In this document: positions 1 to 6,345 of the stretch, piece by piece
Position numbering within the stretch: position 1 is the stretch's first letter
Layout of the letters: each line of letters begins with the position of its first letter
NCBI GenBank assembly: GCA_034189865.1
Contig: JAXHTV010000004.1
Span: forward strand, 1 to 64,000
Reading direction: 5' to 3'
Source of the DNA: Pseudomonadota bacterium
Lineage (GTDB): Bacteria > Pseudomonadota > Gammaproteobacteria > UBA5335
Length of the DNA: 64,000 bases
Position numbers and translations under genes: made by a program
Notes under the pieces: model-generated
Database searches by the model: none
Told to the model about the DNA's origin: nothing
What the model saw: only the letters and a program-made list of their open reading frames with translations

Positions 1-403
1 CTTCTCCCGATGCGGGCGTTTTGATATCAACCACTCGACTGACCCGAGGATCCAGGTGGGCAAAATACAACGCCCCGCAGGTTTCCAGCGATACCGTATA
101 GTCAGCCTCACACAGGCGATGAAGCAATTCGGCACAGGCTTTCTGCGCCAATGGCTCGCCACCGGTCACCGTGACATGACGAACGCCGTAACTGGCCACA
201 CGCTCCATAATTTGATCGAGTGAAAACCACTGACCGCCATGGAAAGCGTACGCTGTATCGCAGTAACCACAGCGTAACGGGCACCCCGTCAATCGAACGA
301 ACACCGTAGGCACGCCGACCGTGCGGGACTCTCCCTGCAACGAGAGAAAAATCTCGGTTAGGCGCAAACGCGAATGTTTGGGTTCCGAAAGACCAGCCGC
401 CAT
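1..403 (-). CDS. queE: 7-carboxy-7-deazaguanine synthase (partial, 3' end outside window)
   Basis: Radical SAM enzyme of the queuosine/7-deazaguanine pathway that contracts the pterin ring of 6-carboxytetrahydropterin. Reading the minus strand from 403 gives MAAGLSEPKHSRLRLTEIFL, then a substrate-binding SLQGES segment, the QueE-type cysteine cluster in GCPLRCGYCD, and VTGGEPL, all family hallmarks. The coding sequence runs off base 1, so only about 134 residues are present. Its ATG overlaps the TGA of cpoB (TGATG), so translation is probably coupled; queE is the usual last gene of the tol-pal-cpoB cluster in gammaproteobacteria. Confidence 0.93.
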   Translation of the reverse strand, partial: MAAGLSEPKHSRLRLTEIFLSLQGESRTVGVPTVFVRLTGCPLRCGYCDTAYAFHGGQWFSLDQIMERVASYGVRHVTVTGGEPLAQKACAELLHRLCEADYTVSLETCGALYFAHLDPRVSRVVDIKTPASGE

Positions 404-1173
404 CAACTTGGCAGGCGTCCCTCGCGGCGCATCTGTCCCAAGCGCTGGCGGGCCAAATCGGCGGCGCTACTGCCCGGATGATCCCGAATCACTTGTTCCA
501 GGTAGGCCTGAGCGGACTTCCACTGAGACTTTTCGTAGTGGATATAGCCGATCTTGAGCAACGCATCCGGGACCTTGGCACTTTTCGGAAAACCCTGGAC
601 GACCCGCTCGAACTCGGCCAATGCAGTGTCAAAATCCCGGGTGACATACTTTGCTTCGCCCAGCCAATATTGAGCGTTGCCAGCATATCGGCTTTGCGGA
701 TATTGGCGAATGAACTGCGCAAACGCGTCTGCCGCCTGGGTATAACGACCCTCTTTAAGCATATTGAATGCCGCTTCATAGGCCTGTTCTTCGCTTCCAT
801 CGATCTGACCAACCGTATCGGTGGGCGCCGATTGGGAGGCTGCGCCGCCTTCCAACACCTGAAGACGACGATCGAGATCCGCATACATGTCGCGCTGGCG
901 CTGCGTTTGTTTTTGCAGTTCGTGACCGTGCTCATCCACCCGCCCGGTAAGCACCCGCTGCTGCTCAGTCACCTGGGCCATATCGTTGACCAAACCGAGC
1001 TGTTGGCGTGCTTCCAACTGCCGCTCAAGTTCCGCCAAACGCGCTTCTAAGTCATTGACACGCTCTGGCAACGGTTTTTGCCCATCCGCGGCAGGGAAGG
1101 TCGCGCAGCCTGTTAAAACAACGGCACAAGCGAGCGTGATGAAATATTTAAGCATTTTCGTCTTCACTGACAT
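403..1173 (-). CDS. cpoB: Cell division coordinator CpoB (YbgF), here with a lipobox
   Basis: CpoB couples Tol-Pal constriction energy to peptidoglycan synthesis by PBP1B in the periplasm. The 256-residue protein has an N-terminal secretion signal, a trimerising coiled coil around residues 35-110 (heptads rich in L, E, Q, R), a short linker, and C-terminal TPR-like repeats (about 130-250) with A-Y-W-L-G-E type helices. Unusually, the signal ends in VVLTGC, a good lipobox with Cys at position 23, whereas E. coli CpoB is a soluble periplasmic protein. A start at Met7 is also possible and keeps the lipobox. It follows pal and overlaps queE. Confidence 0.92.
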   Translation of the reverse strand: MSVKTKMLKYFITLACAVVLTGCATFPAADGQKPLPERVNDLEARLAELERQLEARQQLGLVNDMAQVTEQQRVLTGRVDEHGHELQKQTQRQRDMYADLDRRLQVLEGGAASQSAPTDTVGQIDGSEEQAYEAAFNMLKEGRYTQAADAFAQFIRQYPQSRYAGNAQYWLGEAKYVTRDFDTALAEFERVVQGFPKSAKVPDALLKIGYIHYEKSQWKSAQAYLEQVIRDHPGSSAADLARQRLGQMRREGRLPS

Positions 1174-1220
1174 CCGTTATGTGCACCTAATAACCGCTTG
1201 GCCGGAGAGTACGAAATCAA

Positions 1221-1251
1221 CCGGCGACGAAAAACGGGCTTTCGTCGCCGG
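1221..1251. repeat. 12-bp perfect inverted repeat between pal and cpoB
   Basis: Bases 1221-1232 (CCGGCGACGAAA) are perfectly complementary to 1240-1251, with a 7-base loop. It lies in the 112-base gap between pal and cpoB in the middle of the operon. No run of T follows on either strand, so it is not a standard intrinsic terminator; it may protect the upstream mRNA end or set the pal:cpoB ratio. The role is inferred. Confidence 0.6.
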
Positions 1252-1285
1252 CGACGCCGAGACTCATGAAATCAAAGACATTATC

Positions 1286-1822
1286 TTAGCGCGAATACAA
1301 GAAGTCGACACGACGATTCTTGGCCCATGCCACTTCACCCGTCCCCCAATCCGCCGGTTTTTCTTCACCGAAGCTGACCGTGGTAACCTGGGACTCGGCT
1401 ACGCCCCGCGCGATTAACAAACGCTTGACCGCATCGGCTCGTCGGTTACCTAAACCCACGTTGTACTCCCGAGAGCCGCGCTCGTCGGTATGACCTTCGA
1501 GGGTCACCGTGACGCCGTCGTGTGTGAGTAGATAGTCCGCGTGCGCATCAATCGCCTGCATGTACTCAGATGCAACCACGCTGCTGTCGAAGGCAAAGTA
1601 AATCGACAATGATTCCAGTTCTTGTTGAGCCTGCTGCATGGCTTGTGCAGCGAGTTCTTCCGGGCTCAAACCGGCATCTGTGTCCACGCCGGTGGTTTCC
1701 GCCCACCCCGAATCCGAATCGCCCTCGCTTGGCGTTGTAATCTCGCTTTCAGGCGTGGTGGCACACGCGGCGAGCAGCAGCGCCGCCAACGACAATACCG
1801 CGATTTTCAATAAATTTTGCAT
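1286..1822 (-). CDS. pal: Peptidoglycan-associated lipoprotein Pal
   Basis: Outer-membrane lipoprotein that binds meso-diaminopimelate in peptidoglycan and TolB, part of the trans-envelope Tol-Pal machine. The 178-residue product has a lipoprotein signal ending LLAAC (Cys20), an acidic Ser/Thr/Glu-rich linker (about 21-65), and an OmpA-like domain with the expected FAFDSSVV start, LEGHTDERGSREYNVGLGNRRA peptidoglycan-binding core and NRRVDF end. An AGGAGCG ribosome binding site precedes the ATG. It sits between tolB and cpoB on the same strand. Confidence 0.97.
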   Translation of the reverse strand: MQNLLKIAVLSLAALLLAACATTPESEITTPSEGDSDSGWAETTGVDTDAGLSPEELAAQAMQQAQQELESLSIYFAFDSSVVASEYMQAIDAHADYLLTHDGVTVTLEGHTDERGSREYNVGLGNRRADAVKRLLIARGVAESQVTTVSFGEEKPADWGTGEVAWAKNRRVDFLYSR

Positions 1823-1902
1823 GTTACGCTCCTAATGGAAGTCTTGTATCTACCCAATGTGGATATCTCGAAGTAGGACGGATGCCCCATTCGAAAAACG
1901 GT

Positions 1903-3231
1903 TCACTCATCTGCCCGATTAGTTGGCTTTTGCCGAAACGGCGACCATGCCGCTTCACGTACATCACCGTCGCCCGCCAAACGCTGCCGCACTCGTCCGT
2001 CAAAAGAAACTGTGGATAAGACACCGGCCCGCTGATAATCGCTGGCATAGATAATCATGGCGCCGTTGGGAGAAAAACTGGGGGACTCATCCAACGGTCC
2101 GTCGCTTAAAACCCGGAGTGAGCGGTTGGCTCTGTCCAAAACGGCGATGGAATACCGTCCACCACTGCCGTGAACCACCGCCAAGTATTTTCCGTCTGAG
2201 CTGTAGCGGGGACGCGCATTGTAATTACCCTCGAATGTCAGCCGGCGCATTGAGCCGTCCGACAGTTCCAGCTCATAGATCTGAGGGCGTCCCCCGCGAT
2301 CAGATGTAAACGCGATTCGCTTCCCATCGGGTGAGAAATCCGGCTCGGTGTCAATTGAGCCGCCTCGTGTCAGCTGGCGAAGCACCTGTCCACTCTCACT
2401 GTCAATCAGGTATAAATCCGTGTGAGCGCCGTTGGAGAGCGCCACCGCCAGCGTTTTGCCGTCTGGGGACCAGGCAGGCGCACCGTTGATCCCAGGCCTG
2501 GACGAGAGTTCGCGGCGCTTTCCGGTTGCCATTTCTTGCACGAAAATCCGTGAACGCCGCCCTTCGAACGAGACATAGGCCAAATGCGTACCATCCGCCG
2601 ACCAGCTCGGTGACATCAGCGGTTCAGTGGAACGCACGATGGTCCGGGAGTTGGCACCATCGGCATCCGCAACCATTAATCGATACTCGCCCTGCTCGCC
2701 CTTCTTCGGACGTTTCAGTGCGCTCACGTAGGCGATTCGCGTATTGAACGCCCCGGGCTCTCCAATCAGTTTTTCATAGATGATGTCGCTGACCTGGTGG
2801 GCAGCGGTCCGGATTTCCGCCTCCGACACCGGAATGCGATACGCCGCAATGGATTGACCCCGCAACACATCAAACAGCCTAAATTCCACGGCAAATTGCG
2901 CATTGCCGGTGGGGATCACCTCACCCACCACCAAGTGATCGACACCCGCTGTGCGCCAAAGCGCGAAATTCACGCCATCGGCATCGCGGGGAAACTGAGG
3001 CAACTCGCGCTCGGGAAGGAGCGAAAAACGTCCGCTTCGAGCCAAGTCGGCCGCAATGATTTGATCCACGGGAACCCCAGGGGCCGACGCTCCGCCCTGA
3101 AATGGGACGACCGCAATCGGTAAGGCGCCACTCACGCCTTGGGTAATTTCGATCCTCAGAGCCCCGAAGGCCGCAGTGCTGACTAACGCCAACACGATCG
3201 CGAGGACGGCACTGGCTCGACAATTTTTCAC
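1903..3231 (-). CDS. tolB: Tol-Pal system periplasmic protein TolB
   Basis: Periplasmic beta-propeller that links inner-membrane TolQRA to Pal. I start it at the GTG at 3231, whose GTGA overlaps the tolA stop; this gives 442 residues with a clear Sec signal (VKNCRASAVLAIVLALVSTAAFG). An N-terminal alpha/beta domain (to about 165) is followed by WD40-like repeats such as SPSWSADGTHLAYVS, APAWSPDGKTLAV, EPDFSPDGKRIAFTSDRGG and RPRYSSDGKYLAV. Length and order match the family. A further upstream in-frame start would add 43 residues overlapping tolA and destroy the signal peptide. Confidence 0.96.
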   Translation of the reverse strand: MKNCRASAVLAIVLALVSTAAFGALRIEITQGVSGALPIAVVPFQGGASAPGVPVDQIIAADLARSGRFSLLPERELPQFPRDADGVNFALWRTAGVDHLVVGEVIPTGNAQFAVEFRLFDVLRGQSIAAYRIPVSEAEIRTAAHQVSDIIYEKLIGEPGAFNTRIAYVSALKRPKKGEQGEYRLMVADADGANSRTIVRSTEPLMSPSWSADGTHLAYVSFEGRRSRIFVQEMATGKRRELSSRPGINGAPAWSPDGKTLAVALSNGAHTDLYLIDSESGQVLRQLTRGGSIDTEPDFSPDGKRIAFTSDRGGRPQIYELELSDGSMRRLTFEGNYNARPRYSSDGKYLAVVHGSGGRYSIAVLDRANRSLRVLSDGPLDESPSFSPNGAMIIYASDYQRAGVLSTVSFDGRVRQRLAGDGDVREAAWSPFRQKPTNRADE

Positions 3232-4175
3232 TGCAAACTCCCCTGCCTGAAGATAAATCTGATTTCGCGCTCGAACAGCCGCGGATCGGGGGGTGTCGGC
3301 AAAGGCGACGCCCGAAAAACCGCATCCTCCACCGACTGATCCAAAGCCGCCGACCCACAACTGGTGACCACCTGCGCTCGAACGACCTCGCCACTGGGCA
3401 GTTGGGTCACGCTGACTTCGCAGGTGATTGCGCCGAGTTCGCCCGGTGGCTGCAACCAGCTGCGCTCAACCTTCTGCCGAATCGCATCAACGTAAATATC
3501 TCGGTCTCGACTCAGCTTGGCCTGTTGGCGAGCTTGTTCCTCGCGCGCAAGTTGCTCCTGCAACGCCTGCCGACGCGCCTCATCTTCCGCCTTGAGACGC
3601 GCTTCTTCCGCCGCCTTGCGTTTGGCCTCCGCTTCCGCTTTTAGGCGCGCTTGTTCCTCGGCTTTGCGTTTAGCTTCGGCTTCGGCCTTAAGACGGGCTT
3701 GTTCCTCGGCTTTACGTTTGGCCTCCGCTTCGGCCTTCCGACGCGCTTCTTCCGCCGCCTTGCGTTTGGCCTCCGCTTCCGCCTTTAGGCGCGCTTGTTC
3801 CTCGGCTTTGCGTTTAGCTTCGGCTTCGGCCTTAAGACGGGCTTGTTCCTCGGCTTTACGTTTGGCCTCCGCTTCGGCCTTCCGACGTGCCTCTTCCGCA
3901 GCCTTACGCTTGGCTTCCGCTTCGGCCTGTAAACGGGCTTCTTCCGCCGCCTTGCGTTTGGCCTCCGCTTCGGCCAAACGCCGCGCTTCTCGCTCAGCAT
4001 CGATTTTGCGCTTGTCGATCACCGTTGCCTGCACGACGGCGATCTCATGGGCGCGCGGAACCGGCACCGGCCGCGGGCGAAACTCCACGAACAAAAACAC
4101 CAACACAATCAGGTGCAAAACAACAGAGACGATCAACCAGCGTTTGTCGCCCAAACCCCGTAAGCGCTTTTTCAC
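3228..4175 (-). CDS. tolA: Cell envelope integrity protein TolA
   Basis: Inner-membrane protein that spans the periplasm and transmits proton-motive energy from TolQR to Pal. The 315-residue product begins with GTG (GTGA overlap with tolR), has one membrane segment at about 13-31, then a long alanine/lysine/glutamate helix (about 57-215) made of 16-residue repeats of the AEAEAKRKAAEEARLK type, and ends in a compact TolA domain III/TonB-like region with the disulfide-type cysteines in GAITCEVSVTQ and VVTSCGSAALDQS. The helical region is encoded by nearly identical DNA repeats (see separate entry). Confidence 0.95.
   Translation of the reverse strand: MKKRLRGLGDKRWLIVSVVLHLIVLVFLFVEFRPRPVPVPRAHEIAVVQATVIDKRKIDAEREARRLAEAEAKRKAAEEARLQAEAEAKRKAAEEARRKAEAEAKRKAEEQARLKAEAEAKRKAEEQARLKAEAEAKRKAAEEARRKAEAEAKRKAEEQARLKAEAEAKRKAEEQARLKAEAEAKRKAAEEARLKAEDEARRQALQEQLAREEQARQQAKLSRDRDIYVDAIRQKVERSWLQPPGELGAITCEVSVTQLPSGEVVRAQVVTSCGSAALDQSVEDAVFRASPLPTPPDPRLFEREIRFIFRQGSLQ
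3601..3888. repeat. Two tandem 144-bp repeats inside tolA
   Basis: Bases 3601-3744 and 3745-3888 are nearly identical, differing at a few positions near the ends. Each 144-bp copy holds three 48-bp (16-residue) units encoding the Ala/Lys/Glu-rich domain II helix of TolA. Flanking sequence carries more diverged copies of the same 48-bp unit. Such in-frame repeats can change copy number by slippage or recombination and so vary TolA length. Confidence 0.85.
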
Positions 4176-4624
4176 GGCGTGGTCAAATCAATCTGTTCGG
4201 GTGGCTCGGTCATCAACCCCACACTGGGCGCCCCGGCTTGCTGTAGTACCACCATGGCCGTCACCACGCTGCCATAAGGCACTTGATTGTCACCCTGTAC
4301 CAAGACCGGCGTATCGGGCCGCTCCCGCAATGCTCGGGAGACGCTGGTTAGAATGATCTCGACATCCACCGGCGATTGGGGATTGTCCAATAGACTCAAG
4401 TAGAACCGACCTTCGGCATCCACGGTTAAGATAATCGGCTCTTGGGTTTCGATATCTTCCAGCGTCAACGGTTGGGCATCGGCTTGGGGCAGATCAACTT
4501 CGACACCACGGGATAACAAAGGCGTTGTGATCATAAAGATAATCAGTAACACCAGCATGACGTCGATATAGGGAACGACGTTCATCTCGCCCATGAAACG
4601 ACGTTTGCGAGCTCCTTGGCGCAT
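4172..4624 (-). CDS. tolR: Tol-Pal proton channel subunit TolR
   Basis: ExbD/TolR family stator subunit forming the proton channel with TolQ. The ATG at 4624 has a GAGGA ribosome binding site nine bases upstream and gives 150 residues; a TTG at 4633 sits directly on that site and is less likely. A short basic cytoplasmic N-terminus is followed by one membrane helix (NVVPYIDVMLVLLIIFMITT) with the channel aspartate conserved in the family, then the periplasmic domain. Its TGA overlaps the tolA GTG by four bases. Confidence 0.95.
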   Translation of the reverse strand: MRQGARKRRFMGEMNVVPYIDVMLVLLIIFMITTPLLSRGVEVDLPQADAQPLTLEDIETQEPIILTVDAEGRFYLSLLDNPQSPVDVEIILTSVSRALRERPDTPVLVQGDNQVPYGSVVTAMVVLQQAGAPSVGLMTEPPEQIDLTTP

Positions 4625-4637
4625 TGATTCCAATCCT

Positions 4638-5357
4638 CTAGCGGATCACGGGTTGCTTGACTGTCGATTTCGGCGTTGCATCTACGGTGACGCCGACGTG
4701 CCGCTGCAAAATGTTGGAAAATTCATCGCGAAAACCGTCCAAACCGCTGTCGACCCGGTCCATTTCCGCGCTAAAACGGTTGTAGGCCACAACAGCCGGA
4801 ATCGCGGCAAACAACCCCATAGCCGTCGCGATGAGTGCCTCGGCAATCCCCGGCGCCACCATACTCAAGGTCGCTTGCTGGGCGCCCGCCAGTCCCTGGA
4901 AGGAAGTCATAATCCCCCATACCGTTCCGAACAAACCAATATAAGGACTGGTCGACCCGATGGTCGCCAAGGTCGGCAGGTGGGTCTCCAAGCGTTCCAA
5001 TTCACGTAGCTGGGCGGCACGCATGGCGCGCATGGCGCCTTCCACTTGATCTTCGGGACCAGGCGACGAGAGCTGACGAACCCGCAGGAACTCACCGAAC
5101 CCCGCGACAAACAATGCGGCCATGCCTTCCCGAACACGCTCCCGGCTCGTTTGGCGATATAACTCCCCCAGTTCAATACCCGACCAAAAACGTTGTTCGA
5201 ACGCCTTATACTGACTCCGCATTTTCGACAGTTGCGCACGCTTGGTGAGAATGGCGTACCACGAGTAAATCGAAATCAGCAACAAAAGGCCCATCACGCC
5301 TTTGACCAGCGGACTGGCCGCAAGAACCAACGAAAGAATCGAGACCTCAGGGGCCAT
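4638..5357 (-). CDS. tolQ: Tol-Pal proton channel subunit TolQ
   Basis: ExbB/MotA family subunit that uses the proton motive force. The ATG at 5357 follows a GAGGAG site and gives 239 residues starting MAPEVSILSLVLAAS. Three membrane segments are visible: about 12-35, a second around 130-155 (LATIGSTSPYIGLFGTVWGI), and a third around 165-195 (MVAPGIAEALIATAMGLFAAIPAVVAYN) with the conserved small and threonine residues lining the channel. Translation overlaps the end of ybgC by 11 bases. Confidence 0.96.
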   Translation of the reverse strand: MAPEVSILSLVLAASPLVKGVMGLLLLISIYSWYAILTKRAQLSKMRSQYKAFEQRFWSGIELGELYRQTSRERVREGMAALFVAGFGEFLRVRQLSSPGPEDQVEGAMRAMRAAQLRELERLETHLPTLATIGSTSPYIGLFGTVWGIMTSFQGLAGAQQATLSMVAPGIAEALIATAMGLFAAIPAVVAYNRFSAEMDRVDSGLDGFRDEFSNILQRHVGVTVDATPKSTVKQPVIR

Positions 5358-5763
5358 TGGTAAGCTCCTCAACCAAACGCAGGGGCAATCTGACCGGTTT
5401 CATGTCAGGGTGTTTAAGACAGGCAATCCACACTCCGGCCTTGCATAACACAGCATCGCCACGGCGAACTTCTTGGTGAAACTGCAAACGTGCCGGCCGT
5501 ATCGATCCTACGCTGGCCGTTGCGATTAACGCATCGTTGAATCGAGCGGGTTTCAAATAATTCACTTCCAACGAGACGACCGTAAAAACCCTGTTCTGTT
5601 CCGCCAGCAAGCGATCCTGCTCAAAACCCAACTGACGCAGCCATTCGGTGCGGGCGTGCTCCATCATTTTCAGATAGTTGGCATGATAGACAATGCCGCC
5701 AGCGTCGGTATCGTCATAATAGACCCGAACCGGCCAATGAAATTCCTTCAACACGAACCCCAA
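5347..5763 (-). CDS. ybgC: Tol-Pal-associated acyl-CoA thioesterase YbgC
   Basis: Hot-dog fold thioesterase that opens the tol-pal cluster in most gammaproteobacteria and acts on acyl-CoA or acyl-ACP. The YYDDTDAGGIVYHANYLKMMEHAR signature with the catalytic aspartate lies at about residues 15-38 of 138, and the rest follows the family (FTVVSLEVNYLKPARFND). The start is uncertain: TTG at 5763 is used here, but GTG or TTG four or five codons later are possible and no strong ribosome binding site decides it. It overlaps tolQ. Confidence 0.92.
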   Translation of the reverse strand: MGFVLKEFHWPVRVYYDDTDAGGIVYHANYLKMMEHARTEWLRQLGFEQDRLLAEQNRVFTVVSLEVNYLKPARFNDALIATASVGSIRPARLQFHQEVRRGDAVLCKAGVWIACLKHPDMKPVRLPLRLVEELTNGP

Positions 5764-5945
5764 TCATTCAAACGAAGCCCACTGAACCCGGACCGTCCAA
5801 CGACATAGACGGAACCCGGGCTCTTAACCTCACGCCCAAGGTACGAAACCTTGATGCGGGGAAAAAAGTCGAGCCCGCCAGGAAACTGACACCGCGCGGA
5901 TACCACTAATATCTTCTGATCGCGCCCAACACAGGTGGGCGCCTT

Positions 5946-5974
5946 ACTATAAACTGGCGCTGAAGCCTTGTCAT
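5946..5974 (-). promoter_or_regulatory. Predicted sigma70 promoter of the ybgC-tol-pal operon
   Basis: On the minus strand a -35 box ATGACA (5974-5969) and a -10 box TATAGT (5951-5946) are separated by 17 bases; each differs from consensus at one position. The predicted start near 5939 leaves a leader of about 175 bases before ybgC. It lies immediately downstream of the terminator at 5988-6014, so the tol operon is separated from the glr region. Confidence 0.7.
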
Positions 5975-5987
5975 GGCGTCCCCCTGC

Positions 5988-6014
5988 AAAAAAAAGGCCC
6001 TCACAAGGAGGGCC
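5988..6014 (-). terminator. Intrinsic terminator downstream of the glrR-linked RNA unit
   Basis: On the minus strand a GC-rich 7-bp stem (GGCCCTC at 5996-6002 on plus pairing with GAGGGCC at 6008-6014) with a 5-base loop is followed at once by eight T residues (plus-strand A run 5988-5995). This is a canonical Rho-independent terminator for leftward transcription. The nearest upstream protein gene, glrR, ends 330 bases away, which fits a separate RNA unit ending here. Confidence 0.88.
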
Positions 6015-6117
6015 AACAAGGGGGGGAGTCGTTTCGACCGGGCCGTTACCTTGGGCGGTCGGCCAATGCTCGTTCTACGGTCCAGATCCCTCGGCTACTG
6101 CGTGAGCTGAATTCTCG
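5988..6117 (-). ncRNA. Candidate sigma54/GlrR-controlled small RNA, about 130 nt
   Basis: No open reading frame of note lies here. A -24/-12 promoter at 6128-6143 predicts a start near 6117 and the terminator at 5988-6014 an end near 5988, giving a transcript of about 130 nt with a U-rich 3' tail as Hfq-binding small RNAs have. Internally a CGACCG/CGGTCG stem around 6026-6062 and one exposed AGGGA motif can be seen. Upstream are two GlrR-type operators. In E. coli, GlrR and sigma54 drive the small RNA glmY; I see no sequence similarity to GlmY, only the same control logic. Alternative: part of a longer glrR 3' region. Confidence 0.5.
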
Positions 6118-6127
6118 TCATTCTCCA

Positions 6128-6143
6128 TGCCACCCAAGTGCCG
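6128..6143 (-). promoter_or_regulatory. Predicted sigma54 (RpoN) -24/-12 promoter
   Basis: The minus strand reads CGGCACTTGGGTGGCA: GG at 6142-6141 and GC at 6130-6129 with the required ten bases between them, GGCAC matching the -24 consensus TGGCAC and T..GCA matching TTGCA at -12. It points left, toward the terminator at 5988, with a predicted start near 6117. Confidence 0.6.
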
Positions 6144-6144
6144 G

Positions 6145-6176
6145 CAATTCGCTTCATGCAAATCATGAAGCAATTG
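6145..6176. repeat. Inverted repeat just upstream of the sigma54 promoter
   Basis: An 8-bp perfect repeat (GCTTCATG/CATGAAGC, 6164-6171 and 6151-6158 on the minus strand) is extended by CAATT/AATTG with one bulged base. It ends two bases from the -24 element. It could be a binding site for a second regulator or an RNA hairpin if transcription enters from glrR. Confidence 0.55.
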
Positions 6177-6259
6177 TCGGGCCAACTCCCTTCGGCAACC
6201 TAAAAACAGGCAGTTACGTTAAGCCACGGTCACTATTGCAGCCGGCGCGCATGAAAATC

Positions 6260-6277
6260 TGTCGCCAATAAGCGACG
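6260..6277. promoter_or_regulatory. GlrR-type operator, promoter-proximal copy
   Basis: The plus strand reads TGTC-N10-GACG, one mismatch from the TGTC-N10-GACA motif reported for GlrR at enterobacterial glmY promoters. It shares the inner GCCA(A/T)T with the other copy at 6328. Its centre is about 150 bases upstream of the predicted sigma54 start, a normal distance for an upstream activator site. Confidence 0.55.
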
Positions 6278-6327
6278 GCTCTGCCGCGCTGTTAAGATAA
6301 GACCATGAAAAGGTGGGGTTTTATGGC

Positions 6328-6345
6328 TGTCGCCATTTGGAGACA
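6328..6345. promoter_or_regulatory. GlrR-type operator, distal copy
   Basis: A perfect TGTC-N10-GACA motif starts one base after the glrR stop codon, centred about 220 bases upstream of the predicted sigma54 start. The spacing between the two operator centres is 68 bases, between six and seven helical turns. Binding by GlrR is inferred from the motif and from its position next to glrR. Confidence 0.62.

Noticed and set aside
3517-4356. 279-residue plus-strand reading frame
   Set aside because: It is antisense to tolA; its Ala/Ser/Arg/Cys repeats are only the complement of the tolA helix repeats.
5988-6117. 6S, SRP, tmRNA or RNase P RNA, or a CsrB/RsmZ-type RNA
   Set aside because: None of the conserved cores of the housekeeping RNAs is visible, and the few GGA motifs are too sparse for a CsrA-sponge call; kept only as a GlrR-linked candidate RNA.
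5764-6345. Riboswitch controlling ybgC through the terminator at 5988
   Set aside because: A separate sigma70 promoter lies downstream of the terminator, so tol transcription need not pass it, and no known aptamer consensus was recognised.
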